In this document: positions 15,308 to 27,300 of the stretch, in pieces
Layout: the number at the start of each line of letters is the position of its first letter
Numbering within the stretch: position 1 is the first letter of the stretch
From: Adineta vaga
Taxonomy: Eukaryota > Rotifera
Assembly: GCA_021613535.1 (NCBI GenBank)
Contig: CP075493.1
Location: 9,114,001-9,178,000 of the forward strand
Reading direction: 5' to 3'
DNA: 64,000 nucleotides
Notes under the pieces: model-generated
The model's input: the letters and a program-made list of their open reading frames with translations, nothing else
Databases searched by the model: none
What the model was told of the DNA's origin: nothing
Position numbers and translations under genes: made by a program

Positions 15308-16246
15308 TTAGTATATTTTCGTAATAAACAAAAATGTACACGTAAAAATAGAAAATTTCAATGATGAAAATAATCGTGAAGAAATTGAATTGAGATATGG
15401 TTGAAAATGATCAGCAATTATTTGATGTATAGTACTTGTAAAATGATAATCATCAAGAAAAACATATGTATCAGGATTTATACATTGTGAAACAATAGTC
15501 TTATTTGATATATACCAACATTTATCTGTTGTATTTAAGTGATATAATGATTGATTTGAGAGTATTGTTGTTAATAAGGAATTAACATCAAATAATTCTA
15601 TAGATGTTTGAGGATATTCCAATTGAATTTGAGTTATATTTGATAATAAACAGTGATTATGTTCCGTTATTAAATTATATAAACGTGAATCGTTCATCAT
15701 TCCAGGATAGAGTTGTAAGGGAGGAATATTAAAAATAACCAATTGATTTATTCCAAGAACAAGTAAATCATAAACTGCAGTTAGAAAAGTCTTCACTACA
15801 ACATGTGAAGATACATTGGAATTAATTAAATATTCATTTCCACTTGCCCAAAGTATATAAAGTGTATGAGATAAATCGACTGTATTAATTTCATTGGCTG
15901 CTAAATAAGAAACAATTTGTTGACGAATACCAGGAACCTCTGTTCGATTCATTTCTGTATAACCGATAAATAAATTATCATTATCAATCGTTGCATCACC
16001 ATAAGCAAAGTTTTTCAAGGTTGGAATATTAAGTCTATCAATCCAAATAAGATTGTTTGAAAACCGACCTTGATAATAAGGTGGAACTAAAGGCCACCGA
16101 TTATTCGTTAAACGATATACGTTTCCTGTATCGGTATTTGCATCGCCAAAGGTCACCACTGTATTGAATATATGATTAGATTTGTTACTTTGAACAGTAT
16201 CAATTAGAATAAGAATGAAAAGAAGATTTAATTTTGTGAAAGACAT
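15308..16246 (-). CDS. Secreted GDSL-lipase-like protein with Ser-to-Ala in block I (probable pseudoenzyme)
   Basis: Single-exon gene of 312 residues. Residues 1-20 form a signal peptide (LLFILILIDTVQS), and a hydrophobic tail (about 294-310) could be a GPI or membrane signal. Block I reads FGDANTDTGN, where active GDSL enzymes have FGDS; the codon is GCA instead of a serine TCA. Block II (NFAYGDAT), block III (WASGNEY, normally GND) and block V (FLDDYHFTS, the D-x-x-H pair) are otherwise recognisable, and the length fits the family. Several NxS/T sites suggest glycosylation. Active members hydrolyse ester or acyl bonds through a Ser-Asp-His triad; without the serine this copy should be inactive unless it has another role such as binding. 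Being intronless among intron-rich neighbours suggests retroposition or horizontal gain, which is inference. Confidence 0.85.
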   Translation of the reverse strand: MSFTKLNLLFILILIDTVQSNKSNHIFNTVVTFGDANTDTGNVYRLTNNRWPLVPPYYQGRFSNNLIWIDRLNIPTLKNFAYGDATIDNDNLFIGYTEMNRTEVPGIRQQIVSYLAANEINTVDLSHTLYILWASGNEYLINSNVSSHVVVKTFLTAVYDLLVLGINQLVIFNIPPLQLYPGMMNDSRLYNLITEHNHCLLSNITQIQLEYPQTSIELFDVNSLLTTILSNQSLYHLNTTDKCWYISNKTIVSQCINPDTYVFLDDYHFTSTIHQIIADHFQPYLNSISSRLFSSLKFSIFTCTFLFITKIY

Positions 16247-18882
16247 TTATTCGAACATGAACTTCTTCGATTCGATTTGCGTTGTCAATAATATGGAAAA
16301 AAACCGAAATATACGAAAAAGCATGTGCACCACCTGTGTTTATGTATATACCTGTGAATCACCTATAACGTACAGGTTGATTTTATCAAATATATATATA
16401 TATATGTACGTATACGGTTTACGAAACGCTTACTTGATTGAAAACGAGATTTGTTCTAATACCTTGTAATCAAGACCAGTCAACCGTGATCCTACTAAGA
16501 CAGATAAATATGATGAGAAAAAAATCGAAATACCCGTGAGTTTTTGAATGAGAAACCGTTTATTCATAGATGATTTAGTCATATATAACCAATGTTTTTA
16601 TTTAAAAACCCGACGGTTCTGGATTTTGAGTGCAAACTCACGCATCATAGCAAAGATAAAATATATCAGGAACGAACAAAAAAGCTTACTTCGTCGTTTG
16701 AAATAAATAGACGATAGAAGATAAATAAATAGATATAAACTAATTAGTTATAAAAAGAAATAAAACTAAGTGTCTTTGTTCGATGAATGTTGATTCTGCA
16801 ACGATGATGGTGATGCCAATGATATGTTGTTCATTATTACAGTAAACTCTTTCCAAATCGACGAATACTCTTGACTTAGTAAAAGTTCTCTTACTTCTCT
16901 CTACATTTGAGTACCATAACCATATTAAAAATACTGGAATAAGTTTGAAATAAAATAAAAAAGTTTAACTGTACCTCAAATACTTACTGTTGCTTCATTC
17001 CATTCACACGAAATAACGTAAGACAAAAAAATGTAAAAATTGAAAAGATGAATTAATACAAAGGAACTAAAATGTAACGAATAAAGCCAATAAAAAGAAT
17101 AATTGCTATTTGTTAATCTAGCTGATTAGTGTATGTTTGCGGATCCCAAGCCATGGGATGAGAAATTGACATCTGAAGAGTTGATTGGTTACATACGCTC
17201 AAGCTGTACTGTAATATTCTTTCTAACTGTATTCATATACACGTACAGTTCTGATGGTTATTATGTGTAAGGAAAATCTCCTGAATAAGATAAATAGGAC
17301 TCTATTTGTATTAGTCTTTTTTTACTCACACGAATTGAATCAAAACCGCGCAGTTTATGTGCAAATGAATATGCCCATTATTGAGGACACGCAAATATTG
17401 TTTTCAAACGAGTCGAATTTATACATTTTTCTGTAAAGTATTCAATTTATGTATGCATTAAATTAGTCGTTCGCGATTGAGTATATTTGACCTGAATCTG
17501 TAAGTGTTGATTTTTTTTGCAACACCATTTGAGATTTGTCTCATATATTCAGGAATAAAAATGATTATTTGATTGACAACACTGAGAGCAATAATCACAA
17601 AACTCTTCCTTATTCAACTTAATACTAACACGCAGAGTCTCTCTTACAATTCCCTATAAACATGCCAGCGAGTCTTGAAAAATACTCGCAGAACTTCATA
17701 ACTTACATCGTAATTCGAATAAGTACCATCCTGAAATTTAACAAATCTTCTTTTGATTTTTATAATTATCTCAAACACTATTCTTCCAATTCTCATCTAT
17801 TTCAACAATCTTCTAGACATAAAAAATTTGCCACTAAGTACGTATTTTTCCTATCATTACCATATATAATCCTCTTGTTGTTCTCTTCCTATATATCCTT
17901 CATAATCACATGCTGATTTTTTTTCATGATAATATCCCGAAATAGATGGAGAAGAAAGTAAATAACCTTTATAGAAATTATCGAACGATGTTAATCGATA
18001 AAAATGAGAACTTTGTTTCTTTTTTCTGAGTTCATATTTATAGGAATTGTCGTGTAATATATCTGCATGTCAATAGGATTGTAATAGATTTATTCTATAG
18101 ATAAAAAAACGACAGGTCTCAAAGGAATTTTTTTTGTATTCTTTCTGCTAGTAACACTTGAATTTCTCCGGCTGTTCTATGAATAGGAAAGGAAAAAAAA
18201 GTCATTTTACAATTAAGATAATGAAACTAGGATATAAACTCATAGTCGGATATGACTGTCAAAGAATTGATGTTTTTTCTTTTTTCATTTTTATGACAAA
18301 GACTAATTTTTTTTAGTGAATATTTTCTTTTCTCTTGTTTTTCTTTCTGGTACATTGTTCACATGAAAATAGAATAAAAAGAAGAAGAAGAAAAAGATTC
18401 ACAATAGTCACTTAATCAAACAATTATTTTCCTTCTGCTTTTAGCCTAGTACTATTTGCATGCCTCGAAAACACTAGAACGACAAAATATTTCTTCGCTT
18501 CAGTTATATGAGTAAGTAACTGACTATTATTATTATTTTCTTCCTCATGAATTCTATCCCGAGATGATTTTACATAAGAACAGATTTTCTATGCATGCAC
18601 TGTTTTAAAGAATATTACGAGTGAATAAAACACGATATAAGGACAAAGTTTATCTTCTTATGGTGAAAGAGCGTAGAGGTTCCTAATATATTTATAATAC
18701 ATCTTCCGGTATTCATTGAAAATGCATAAAGATCCACTTAGAATTCAAGAATAATTCATGACATCGCATCTTTTTTTCTTTTCTCCTCAGAATGAATCTC
18801 AGTCATTCATGCAAGAGAATATTTACGAACTGAATTCATTTCTTCTTATTCTCATGTTTTAGTTGAATATTGTACGATTAAA
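16247..18882. other. Intergenic region between divergent GDSL-like and 7TM genes
   Basis: No gene seen. A (TA)n run is at about 16390-16403. Short frames at 16215-16469, 17254-17436 and 17662-17916 have no recognisable motifs. The two flanking genes diverge from this 2.6 kb stretch, so it should hold both promoters. Confidence 0.5.
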
Positions 18883-19836
18883 ATGAATGATACAAATGGT
18901 TGTGACATTATTCTATGGTCTGAACAAGCAAAAAAAACAGTTCAACCACTCTTGTATATATGTATTTTTGGCACAATTATCCATCTTCTTTTCTGGATTC
19001 AACTCATTGCATATCCGACCGTTCGTCAATGGTCTATGCAATGGTTATATGCTTATTTAGCTTCGGATTTATTATTACTCATTCGTTTTTTTCTACTCTA
19101 CATCTATCGATGGTGGCCAATATGTTCTTTCTATTTTCTTCATTCGATGATTTGTTATTGTGAAGCTATTTTTGATAATTATCTTAATCTTTTACAAAGT
19201 TATATTCTTCTTGCATTGAACATCTGTCGATATTTACAAATAGCTCATAATTATAATATCTATTCTTTACATCGTTATTCAATTATCATTGCACATCTTG
19301 TAATATATTTCTTTCCTTTATTTGGTCATATCATTGCAGCAAAATATAAATGGACCATTCTACAAAATCCACCAGGTGATGCATGTGATCTTATTCCAAT
19401 TTCATTAACTATTCGCATAATATTTCTTCTATTTTCTTATTTTATACCTGTCATATTAACATTAATCTTTCTTTCCTTATGTCTTAAACATGTTCGAAAT
19501 ACAGATGGTATCCATACACAAGAAATTGTTGATGCTCGACATAAATATCATCGACAAATCGTCATTCAATCAAGTGTATTCTATTCTTTATGGATCATAT
19601 TTTGGTCACCACATATTCTTCTATTTCCATTCTTCTATAAGAATAGTACAGTGGGAATCATTGCTCAAATATTAAATTATATAAGTATAACACTTGATCC
19701 AATCATCATTGCAGCACTTGATGTAAGATTTTTACAAGCCTGGCAATCAACTAGAGATCATTTTAAACGATCGCTTAATCGATATCAACCAGTAAGAGTT
19801 CCAGTAATTATTTCGAACAATCAAAGAGAACAATAA
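18883..19836 (+). CDS. Orphan rhodopsin-like seven-transmembrane receptor, intronless
   Basis: 317 residues with seven hydrophobic helices: about 20-42, 52-72, 88-112, 127-149, 172-198, 222-246 and 254-274, a short glycosylatable N-terminus (NDT) and a basic cytoplasmic tail. Class A landmarks are present but degenerate: CRY at the end of TM3 where DRY is usual, FWSP in TM6 for CWxP, and LDPIIIA in TM7 for NPxxY. It should be a plasma-membrane G-protein-coupled receptor; the ligand cannot be inferred. Intronless orphan receptors of this kind occur in large lineage-specific sets in rotifers. The stop codon overlaps an AATAAA at 19832-19837. A second receptor of this style is at 55357-56319. 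Confidence 0.8.
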   Translation: MNDTNGCDIILWSEQAKKTVQPLLYICIFGTIIHLLFWIQLIAYPTVRQWSMQWLYAYLASDLLLLIRFFLLYIYRWWPICSFYFLHSMICYCEAIFDNYLNLLQSYILLALNICRYLQIAHNYNIYSLHRYSIIIAHLVIYFFPLFGHIIAAKYKWTILQNPPGDACDLIPISLTIRIIFLLFSYFIPVILTLIFLSLCLKHVRNTDGIHTQEIVDARHKYHRQIVIQSSVFYSLWIIFWSPHILLFPFFYKNSTVGIIAQILNYISITLDPIIIAALDVRFLQAWQSTRDHFKRSLNRYQPVRVPVIISNNQREQ

Positions 19837-20259
19837 AATTAAAAAGAATGGTTTATATTTGATTATCTACGTTATCATTAATAAGAATATTTATTGTGAT
19901 TTTTAGTTTCATTATTCAGTAAAGCAACAAAAAAACAAAAAGATTATTCTATTTGATTAAGATACATGGCAACAAAACAACACTATCTGACAACATCATT
20001 AGAATAAGACAAAAGAGAGCAAAACAAACTCGACAAATGCAAAGAAGAAAAAAAAAGAAACTGATTTACTAGAATAAAAATGTTCACTACAATATTCACA
20101 GCAACTCACATTGCATTATGGTAGAAAAGCAAAACAAGCAAGAAATTCAAATGATAAACGGCAGAAATATTCTATAATACTGTATTGGAATTAAATAATA
20201 ACGTTTGTTTTTGTTTAAGCAACTAGAAATGACAAAATAAAAGATTTATCAAATACATT
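19837..20259. other. Short convergent spacer
   Basis: 3' flanks of the 7TM gene (+) and the dystrotelin-like gene (-). A-rich, no gene seen. Confidence 0.6.
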
Positions 20260-23085
20260 TCAAAAAGATTTACTTGAAGAATTTCCATCAAATTGAGCAA
20301 GTGCAACGCGTAATTCTTGTAATTCACTACCGATAAAATCGTAAACCATTGCGCGTGATGTATTATTTTGATGACGTTGTTTCGGTGGTAATGGTGGTTG
20401 ATATTCTTCATCGTCATCTTTCGGTGGAAATTGATAATGTTCTGTATGAATGAATTCATCTTTATGTTGTTTATTAAGTAATGTTTTTTTCATTGGAATA
20501 TGTTGTTTAGGCATTAATATTGGTGCTTCATCATCTTGTACAGATGTTCGTTTTGGTGATGAAGAATTTTTTGAATCAACATTAACATAATTATTACGTA
20601 TTGTTGAAGAGTTTTTCGTTTGAGTTGGTGATGATAATTGATCATTTTCTAATAAGGGTTCATCTTTTGTTAATTTCTTTTTAATTGAATTTGATGTTTT
20701 CTTTTTTTCATCTTCGATCGGAACATTATCATAACCAGTTAATGGTATCTTTTGTTCATTATTACTTTCATGTTTACTAAAAGGAGACAATAGAAGAGAG
20801 TTTTTGTAAGGAAATTGTCTGTTTTTTACTCAGTAGATAGTGCTGTTCCATTAGTGTCACTCTTTGGAATCGATCGATAAATATCTTGAAGATGAACCTT
20901 ATCGATGATAGAAGAATATCAAACAATTGAATTTTTTGAAAAGAATACTATACTTTTTTAGGTACTTGATCTGGACGTTTTAATGAATGATGTTCATTGA
21001 TAACAAGTTGACTTGAACTATTTATCGATGAAGTAATTGGTGTATCACAACTAGAATGTAGAACGAACGTTTATTTGGTTGCAAGTTCATGTTTTTTTGA
21101 AACGAATTGCCTCGAGATAATAACTATGTAACCGAAAATCAATCTGGCTAAGCGATCAAACGGATATGTCGTCGATTCTATTCATAATTATAACTCTATT
21201 TTATCTCGTGTCTCGTGTCTCGTGTTCTTACTGAACTGACGTCATACATGAACTGTTATGGTTCTATGAATTGCTAGTAAATAAGTAGAATAGTAATTCA
21301 GGATATAAAATCAACATATTATATTCATTTTTGAAATGTAATCAACTATTCAACTAAGAGTCTAATTCTTCTGTAGGGACATCACACATCTCCAAACAAT
21401 GTACCTGTTCAATTTCCTCGATTAGTTTCTATCATATTGAAAATAGCGTGTTAGCTTTATCGATATATTCTCTTGTGAATTCTTTCAAAAGATAAATTTT
21501 TAATATTCTTACAAAGATTTGGATCGTTCAATAGTAAGATAACGTTCTTTTCTTTGTAATTCACGTTTACCAACTTTAAGTTTAACAAATTCTAAAAATG
21601 CCTTTAAATCTTCAAATGGTGTCACCTAAAATCGAATAGATCATTTTCGAAACGTTTTTCTCAATCTTATTTTCATACTTGTTTACAATATTCTTCAATT
21701 GGATGGCTTCCATCATGTTTTTTTGCATGATCACCCGTAAAAAAACAGGTTTGACAAAGATCGTAATTAAAACATCGTAAACATCGATATCTATTTTCAA
21801 AATATAAACAATTCAATTCCTAATCAAATTCTTATCTTTCTTTACCTCATGCCGATAACAGGATAAGCTTTGCATGTATTACATCGTGCTTCATGTCGAA
21901 CTATAATAAACACAAGATCTACCCTGAGGAGAAACTCGGAAATGAACTAACCTGTTTCCGTTGCAATCAGACGATGTAATGTTGGTAGCCAAACCAATGT
22001 TTGTGGTTCACGACTCATCCAATTGACAAAAATATCTTCACGAATAAGTCCATCATGTGTCTAATTATGCTTCATCAATAATCTTTTTCTTTCTCAAAAC
22101 AAAAAATTTTTATCTTACATGATCTAAACAACTCTGCACACAACCTGGAATATTATCCGGATGAAATGAATCAACATTGTCAAAATGATTTGGTACCTAA
22201 AAAAATATAATGAATAAATCAAATATTGAATGATTCTTGTTTTTACTTTTAATAAAATTTCGAATAGTTCAGTTAATTTTCCTTGTGTTGCAATGACATT
22301 CGGTGAAGTAATTTGCCGAAAGAAACCTTTAAAACAAATCATCTTTTTTTGTCTTCCATTTCAGAAACATTCTTAAAAATACATACAACGATATTTTTCC
22401 GGTAATTTTGCATTTGATAATGCAAATAAGATAATTTTAAATGAATTATGATCGAAATCTTGATTTTCTTCTCTAAACAAATCAAAAATCAATTCAATGA
22501 ATCTTTTCATTCAATTTCATTTCTCTTACATATGAAGAATGTCACAAAGAAATTTTAATAAAGTTTCAACAATTTCTTCCATAGTTGATTCATTAAAATG
22601 ATAGGATGAAATCAATTGATATATTCCTGTTAAAACTTTTCGAGCATTTTCATAACTGATTTTGACTGTTTCAACACCAAAATGTAATTGATGAGTATTA
22701 AATGCTCGTACAAGAATATTATAATCGACATAAGTTACTGAAATATTAATGAATGCGAAATCAAACTTTTCTATTGTTTATTTTTCTTTCATTTGTTGAA
22801 ACTTACATTTAAGATATTTCTGTAAAATACGAAGTTTACATGCGACACGATATGCAGCAAATTTGACTGAGGAAAGTGGTTCTATGAAAAAGAAAAGAAA
22901 ATTTATTGATAAAAACAAATAAACATAGCAACGAACCAAGTCGTTTGATAATCGTGTCATATAGTTTTTCTCTAGAAAAAAAAATTAGTAGTTCAATAAT
23001 GAGATTAAAGATAATAATCTCACTCTTTTTCATCAGTTGTTTCAACTGTTGTATTCGTTTCCTCGGCATCGGTTGTTGTTGTCAT
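20260..23085 (-). CDS. Dystrotelin/short-dystrophin-like protein (EF-hand-like region + ZZ zinc finger)
   Basis: Dystrophin-superfamily protein expected to act as a submembrane scaffold. Fourteen exons in transcript order: 23085-23024, 22971-22937, 22881-22807, 22737-22530, 22472-22387, 22326-22247, 22196-22119, 22060-21952, 21900-21846, 21790-21679, 21625-21513, 21050-20954, 20897-20830, 20776-20260; 564 residues in frame. Matches to dystrophin run from [17 protein letters not shown] through KYRC..FRQI and [10 protein letters not shown] to a ZZ finger ([28 protein letters not shown], then two His) and the following helix [11 protein letters not shown]. The protein starts right at the EF-hand-like region: no actin-binding domain, spectrin repeats or WW domain. 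The C-terminus is low complexity with a proline patch (QPPLPPKQR). Human dystrotelin has the same layout and similar length, but dystrobrevin is also possible, so no symbol is given. Confidence 0.85.
21204..21244. repeat. Three TCTCGTG-type repeats next to a TGACGTCA palindrome
   Basis: Inside the 462-base intron at 21051-21512, three near-perfect heptamer repeats lie just left of a perfect TGACGTCA (21237-21244). Seen directly; any regulatory role is speculative. Confidence 0.35.
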
Positions 23086-24340
23086 TGTTGAATTGAACGA
23101 ACGATTGAATGAATGAACGTATATGTAACGATAATTGAACAGTTCTAAACAGTTTGTTTATTTATTTTACTTGAACTGTACAGTTAATTGTATAATAAAC
23201 ATATAGACAAATTTCTACAACGAAATTTCTAAAATCAAAAAGTCTTTTTTTTGTATTGAACTAAAATATCCTTTGAATTGATGTTCAATTCATACATCAA
23301 GCGACATCTGAAGGATAAGTATGTTGCTAGGAGACAAAGAAATATTACATATAGAAAAGTGAAAAGTTATTGTGCATAGAATCATTTCGGCAACATGATA
23401 ATAAAGTATAGCATTGATCTTACAATACCCAATGTATAACAATGTAATATTGAAAATGATAAGAAGAAAAAAGTTATCATTTGACACTTTGTTATGTATT
23501 CATTATCTATTAATTTAGTCAGTCTCGTAAATGTATTCATTAATTAGAAAGTAATTTCGATAGTACAAAACATTTTGAAAACATGACTAGAAAAGTAAAT
23601 TTGATGATAAATCAATTTGGTATTGTCAACGAATGGATTATTCAAACAAACACTTAAAGAATGAGTGTTAAAGTTCATAGTTTATTAAAACATAAGTTAA
23701 CATTCGCATGATAATATACAAAAATCAATCGAGCTGTATATATTTGATTTGACAAACGAGCATGAATATATATATATATATATATGTGAGTGTGTGGAGA
23801 GAGAGAAAGACAAGAATGACAAACGTGCTTTTGTTACTGAACAATTATCATATTTTTTTTATGTAAATTCTTTCTGAATAAATGTATATATGAACAAGAA
23901 GACAAGCCCGGCAGTACTCATGTCAACTCGATGTATTTTCATTTTTATGTTGATTGAAAGATGAGTAGTTAGATTTCTTCTACATACATATATCAAGCAT
24001 CATTTATTTACTCGGCTTTTGTCTTTGTCATTTCTACCATCACCACCATCTGTACACAAAGTTCTTTTTGCTTGCTATTAGGTTTATTGTTTTGTGCGTT
24101 CGATATCTCATTCTTCTTCTTCTTCTTCTTCTTTTTTCTCGTCTCTTATTGCTCTATGTTTGTGTAGGCCAAATATGTCTCTTCTTTCTCTTGCATTCAT
24201 TCGATTTTTTTAGTCCTTTTATTCCTTCCTATTTCAAATAAAAGTATTGTAGAAAAAAAAGAGTATATATATATATATATATACCTATAATTCGAGCGCG
24301 TGTGTATGCCAGTATCTTCTTCTTCTCTTCTCTTCTCAAG
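23086..24340. other. Shared upstream region of divergent dystrotelin-like and PTB genes
   Basis: No coding exon found. Contains (TA)n at 23768-23786, a GA-rich patch near 23800, (TTC)n at about 24113-24133 and (TA)n at 24265-24283. It separates divergent genes and probably holds both promoters and 5' UTRs. Short opposed frames at 23290-23487 look random. Confidence 0.5.
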
Positions 24341-27300
24341 ATGTATTCAACTGCCGTGGATAGTAATGGCAATTTGTTTTATTTAAAGGTATGTCTTCGT
24401 TGTGCTTATTCTTTTCTTGAAATTGGATCTTCAAATAGCAGTATACAGAATGAGAAAAACAGCAGTGTAAGTGAAGGTAAAAGAAAAAGTGGTCTTTCTT
24501 CTCCGTTGTTCTTTTTCATTTTACTTTTTTTCTTTCTCTCTGTTAGCTGTCCGTTACATTTTTTTTTCTCTCTTCACTAAGGATAATAAAATCGACTTAG
24601 TTCGCATTAGTTTGTCTGTGTCACTACAATTAAAAGATAACATGGGTCAACAGAATAATAATAACTAAATCTTGAACATAAAGAGAGAGAACGAACGAAC
24701 GAACGAGCAAGCAAGCAAGCGGATCAATTTATTTGTCTGCTGTTGAAATCGATCGTAAGTAAAGAGAGAAAGACAGAGAAGCACAGAGAGAGAGAGACAT
24801 ACAAAAAAGAAATTCGTATTCAAAATGAGATGCCCGATATGCCTTATCTACATTGGTAAATATATTCCTATGTGTGATGCTTGATGATCAGATCGATTAT
24901 GCAAATCACAAATACACTAGAGTATATATTTACTAAAAAGAGAACTCTTTTTTTTTCAACTCATCTGATCTAGAATATATCAACAGATATTCTAGACATA
25001 TTGCGTTGATTTTTATATGTCATATATCAATAGGCGTGAGATTTATGTTCTATAGAGACGTATGAGAAGTAATATCAATGGTCATCAAAAAGAATGAACA
25101 TGGCAGTCAGATGTAGTGTCTTTTATCATAATTATTTCCTCTTTAAATCTTATCCTATCATTATTAAAAGTTTCTCGTTAGTTTAATGCATTTCCATGTG
25201 TGTGTGCTTTTCAATGAAATAAAGCGACAAGAGACAAAAATTTCTTTATTCTTCTTCTTCTGCTTTTTTTAAATATTTTTCTTCGTCATTTATTTCCTTT
25301 CCTTTTTCTGTCTAAACGTCGGTCTCTATCTCAATTTCTATACATCATAGCGAGGTAAAGTGTCGTAGTAGTAGTAGTAGTAGTTAATAATAAGAAAAAA
25401 AAACACTTAGATTTAACTGTGAGTGCTTAATGGATGTTGTGATTATGATATAGGACTATGTCGACTATTCATCTTTTTTTCCCTTCCTATTTTATGTATA
25501 ACTATGTCAACAAGAATTTTCAATGATGAAAAGAATAAGTGCCTGTTTCCGACCTGTATATGGAGTTGTTTCATCAAGTGTATGAGATCGATTGCAAAAC
25601 GTCTAATCATGACTAAAACAATCGACCTTTTATTTCAATGAATAAGTGGCTTACATCTCTTCAGAACAATTCTTTATTTCTCTTGTTTGAAAGCTTAACT
25701 TTGTGTTCTCATTTATGGATAGAATATATTTTCAAGTTCTATTGTTCTTCTCGATAAATTTTCTTCATTTTTCTCTTCTTGCTTATTGACAATTTGATGA
25801 AAAGATAATCAGTTATATATACATACACACACACTTGAAATATTCGTGTGTCTTATTGTTTTTTATTGATGTCGGCAAGCTGTTTTATGATCATAAGATC
25901 ATTCGATTCTTTGGTTTATTTTGTTGAAAGAACGAGAAATAAAAATGTGAAGAATATTTTTTACTACATCATAAACTCCGACCGAACAGAATTCGTATTT
26001 ACAAATCTGAAAAAAAAGACCGTGTAGAACAGAGAAATAGATTGACAGGTGTGCTTTGTGTGCTCTTTCATCTTTTTTCCTTCTTTTTTCCTGCCACTAA
26101 CAATATCATATGTATGTGCGTGAAAACGTGTGTAAATTTTAGTCAAACATAATGAAGAGCATAGTTTTTTTTACCTCGTCAAATCTGTTAACTCATAGAT
26201 TGATTGATACATGTTCTAATTAGAACAGAAGAATAAGCCTAGAACAAACATAGTAATCTATCGACTGTTCTTTAATCCAATAATAACGACTAGGAAGTAA
26301 ATTTTTCAAAAAAAAAGTCATTACGTTTGCCATAATATTCTTAAAAATCCAATAAAAGAAAGAAAACTTCCAATTGAATTTTTGATGATTTGTATATATA
26401 TATATGTGTGTGTGTATAAGGAATAATTGAGAATAAGTCAATAAATACTTGCACGATTTCTTATATATGTGTTTTTCTTTTGTATGTTTTAGCGATCCAT
26501 GAAGGTATATATGTTGCTGATAAATTGATGGAATGAAGAAGAAATAAAATTCATTTTTTCATATTTTGTATTTTCTCGTAGCGTTTACTTTCGCATGATC
26601 TTCCATCGTCTCCACCAACTAAAATTCTTGCTGGAACAACTAATGAAGAAGACATGAATAATACGAACGATCTAACAAACGGACATCAAAATAGTGATAA
26701 TAATGAAGCGAAAAAAGTACGTAGTTATTATTCAAATAAACATAATATTCTTCAATGATAAAAGTTTCTTTTTCTTAGGCTCGATTAGAAAAAAGTGCAC
26801 CATCTCGCGTTGGTAAATTGTCATGAAGATCTCCTTTTCAAAGTCAAGGATGTCTTTCTTTTAGTTCATTTACGAAATATCGATGCTAGTGAATTAGAAA
26901 TCGTACAATTTGGTCTGTCATTTGGGAAAGTAACCAATGTATTGAATTTACGGAAAAAAAATCAGGTTAATTTTTCTTTTCAAATAAATTTTTTCATTTT
27001 ATATTTATATATAAATATAAATTCTAGGCTTTTCTGGAATTTGACAGTATTGAACATGCACAAGCCATGACTGAGTACTTTTCCTCTCTACCGATATTAT
27101 TAAATGGTCGACAAATATTTGTTCAATTTTCTAATCATCAAGAATTGAAAACTGACCCAAACAATGCTAATAATCAACAAGCACAAGCTGCATTACAATC
27201 AGCAACGATTCTACAAGATATTGCACGAGCAGGTGGACAAAATTGTGTGTTACGTGTTATCGTGAATAATATGATTTATCCAATTAATGCAGATACATTT

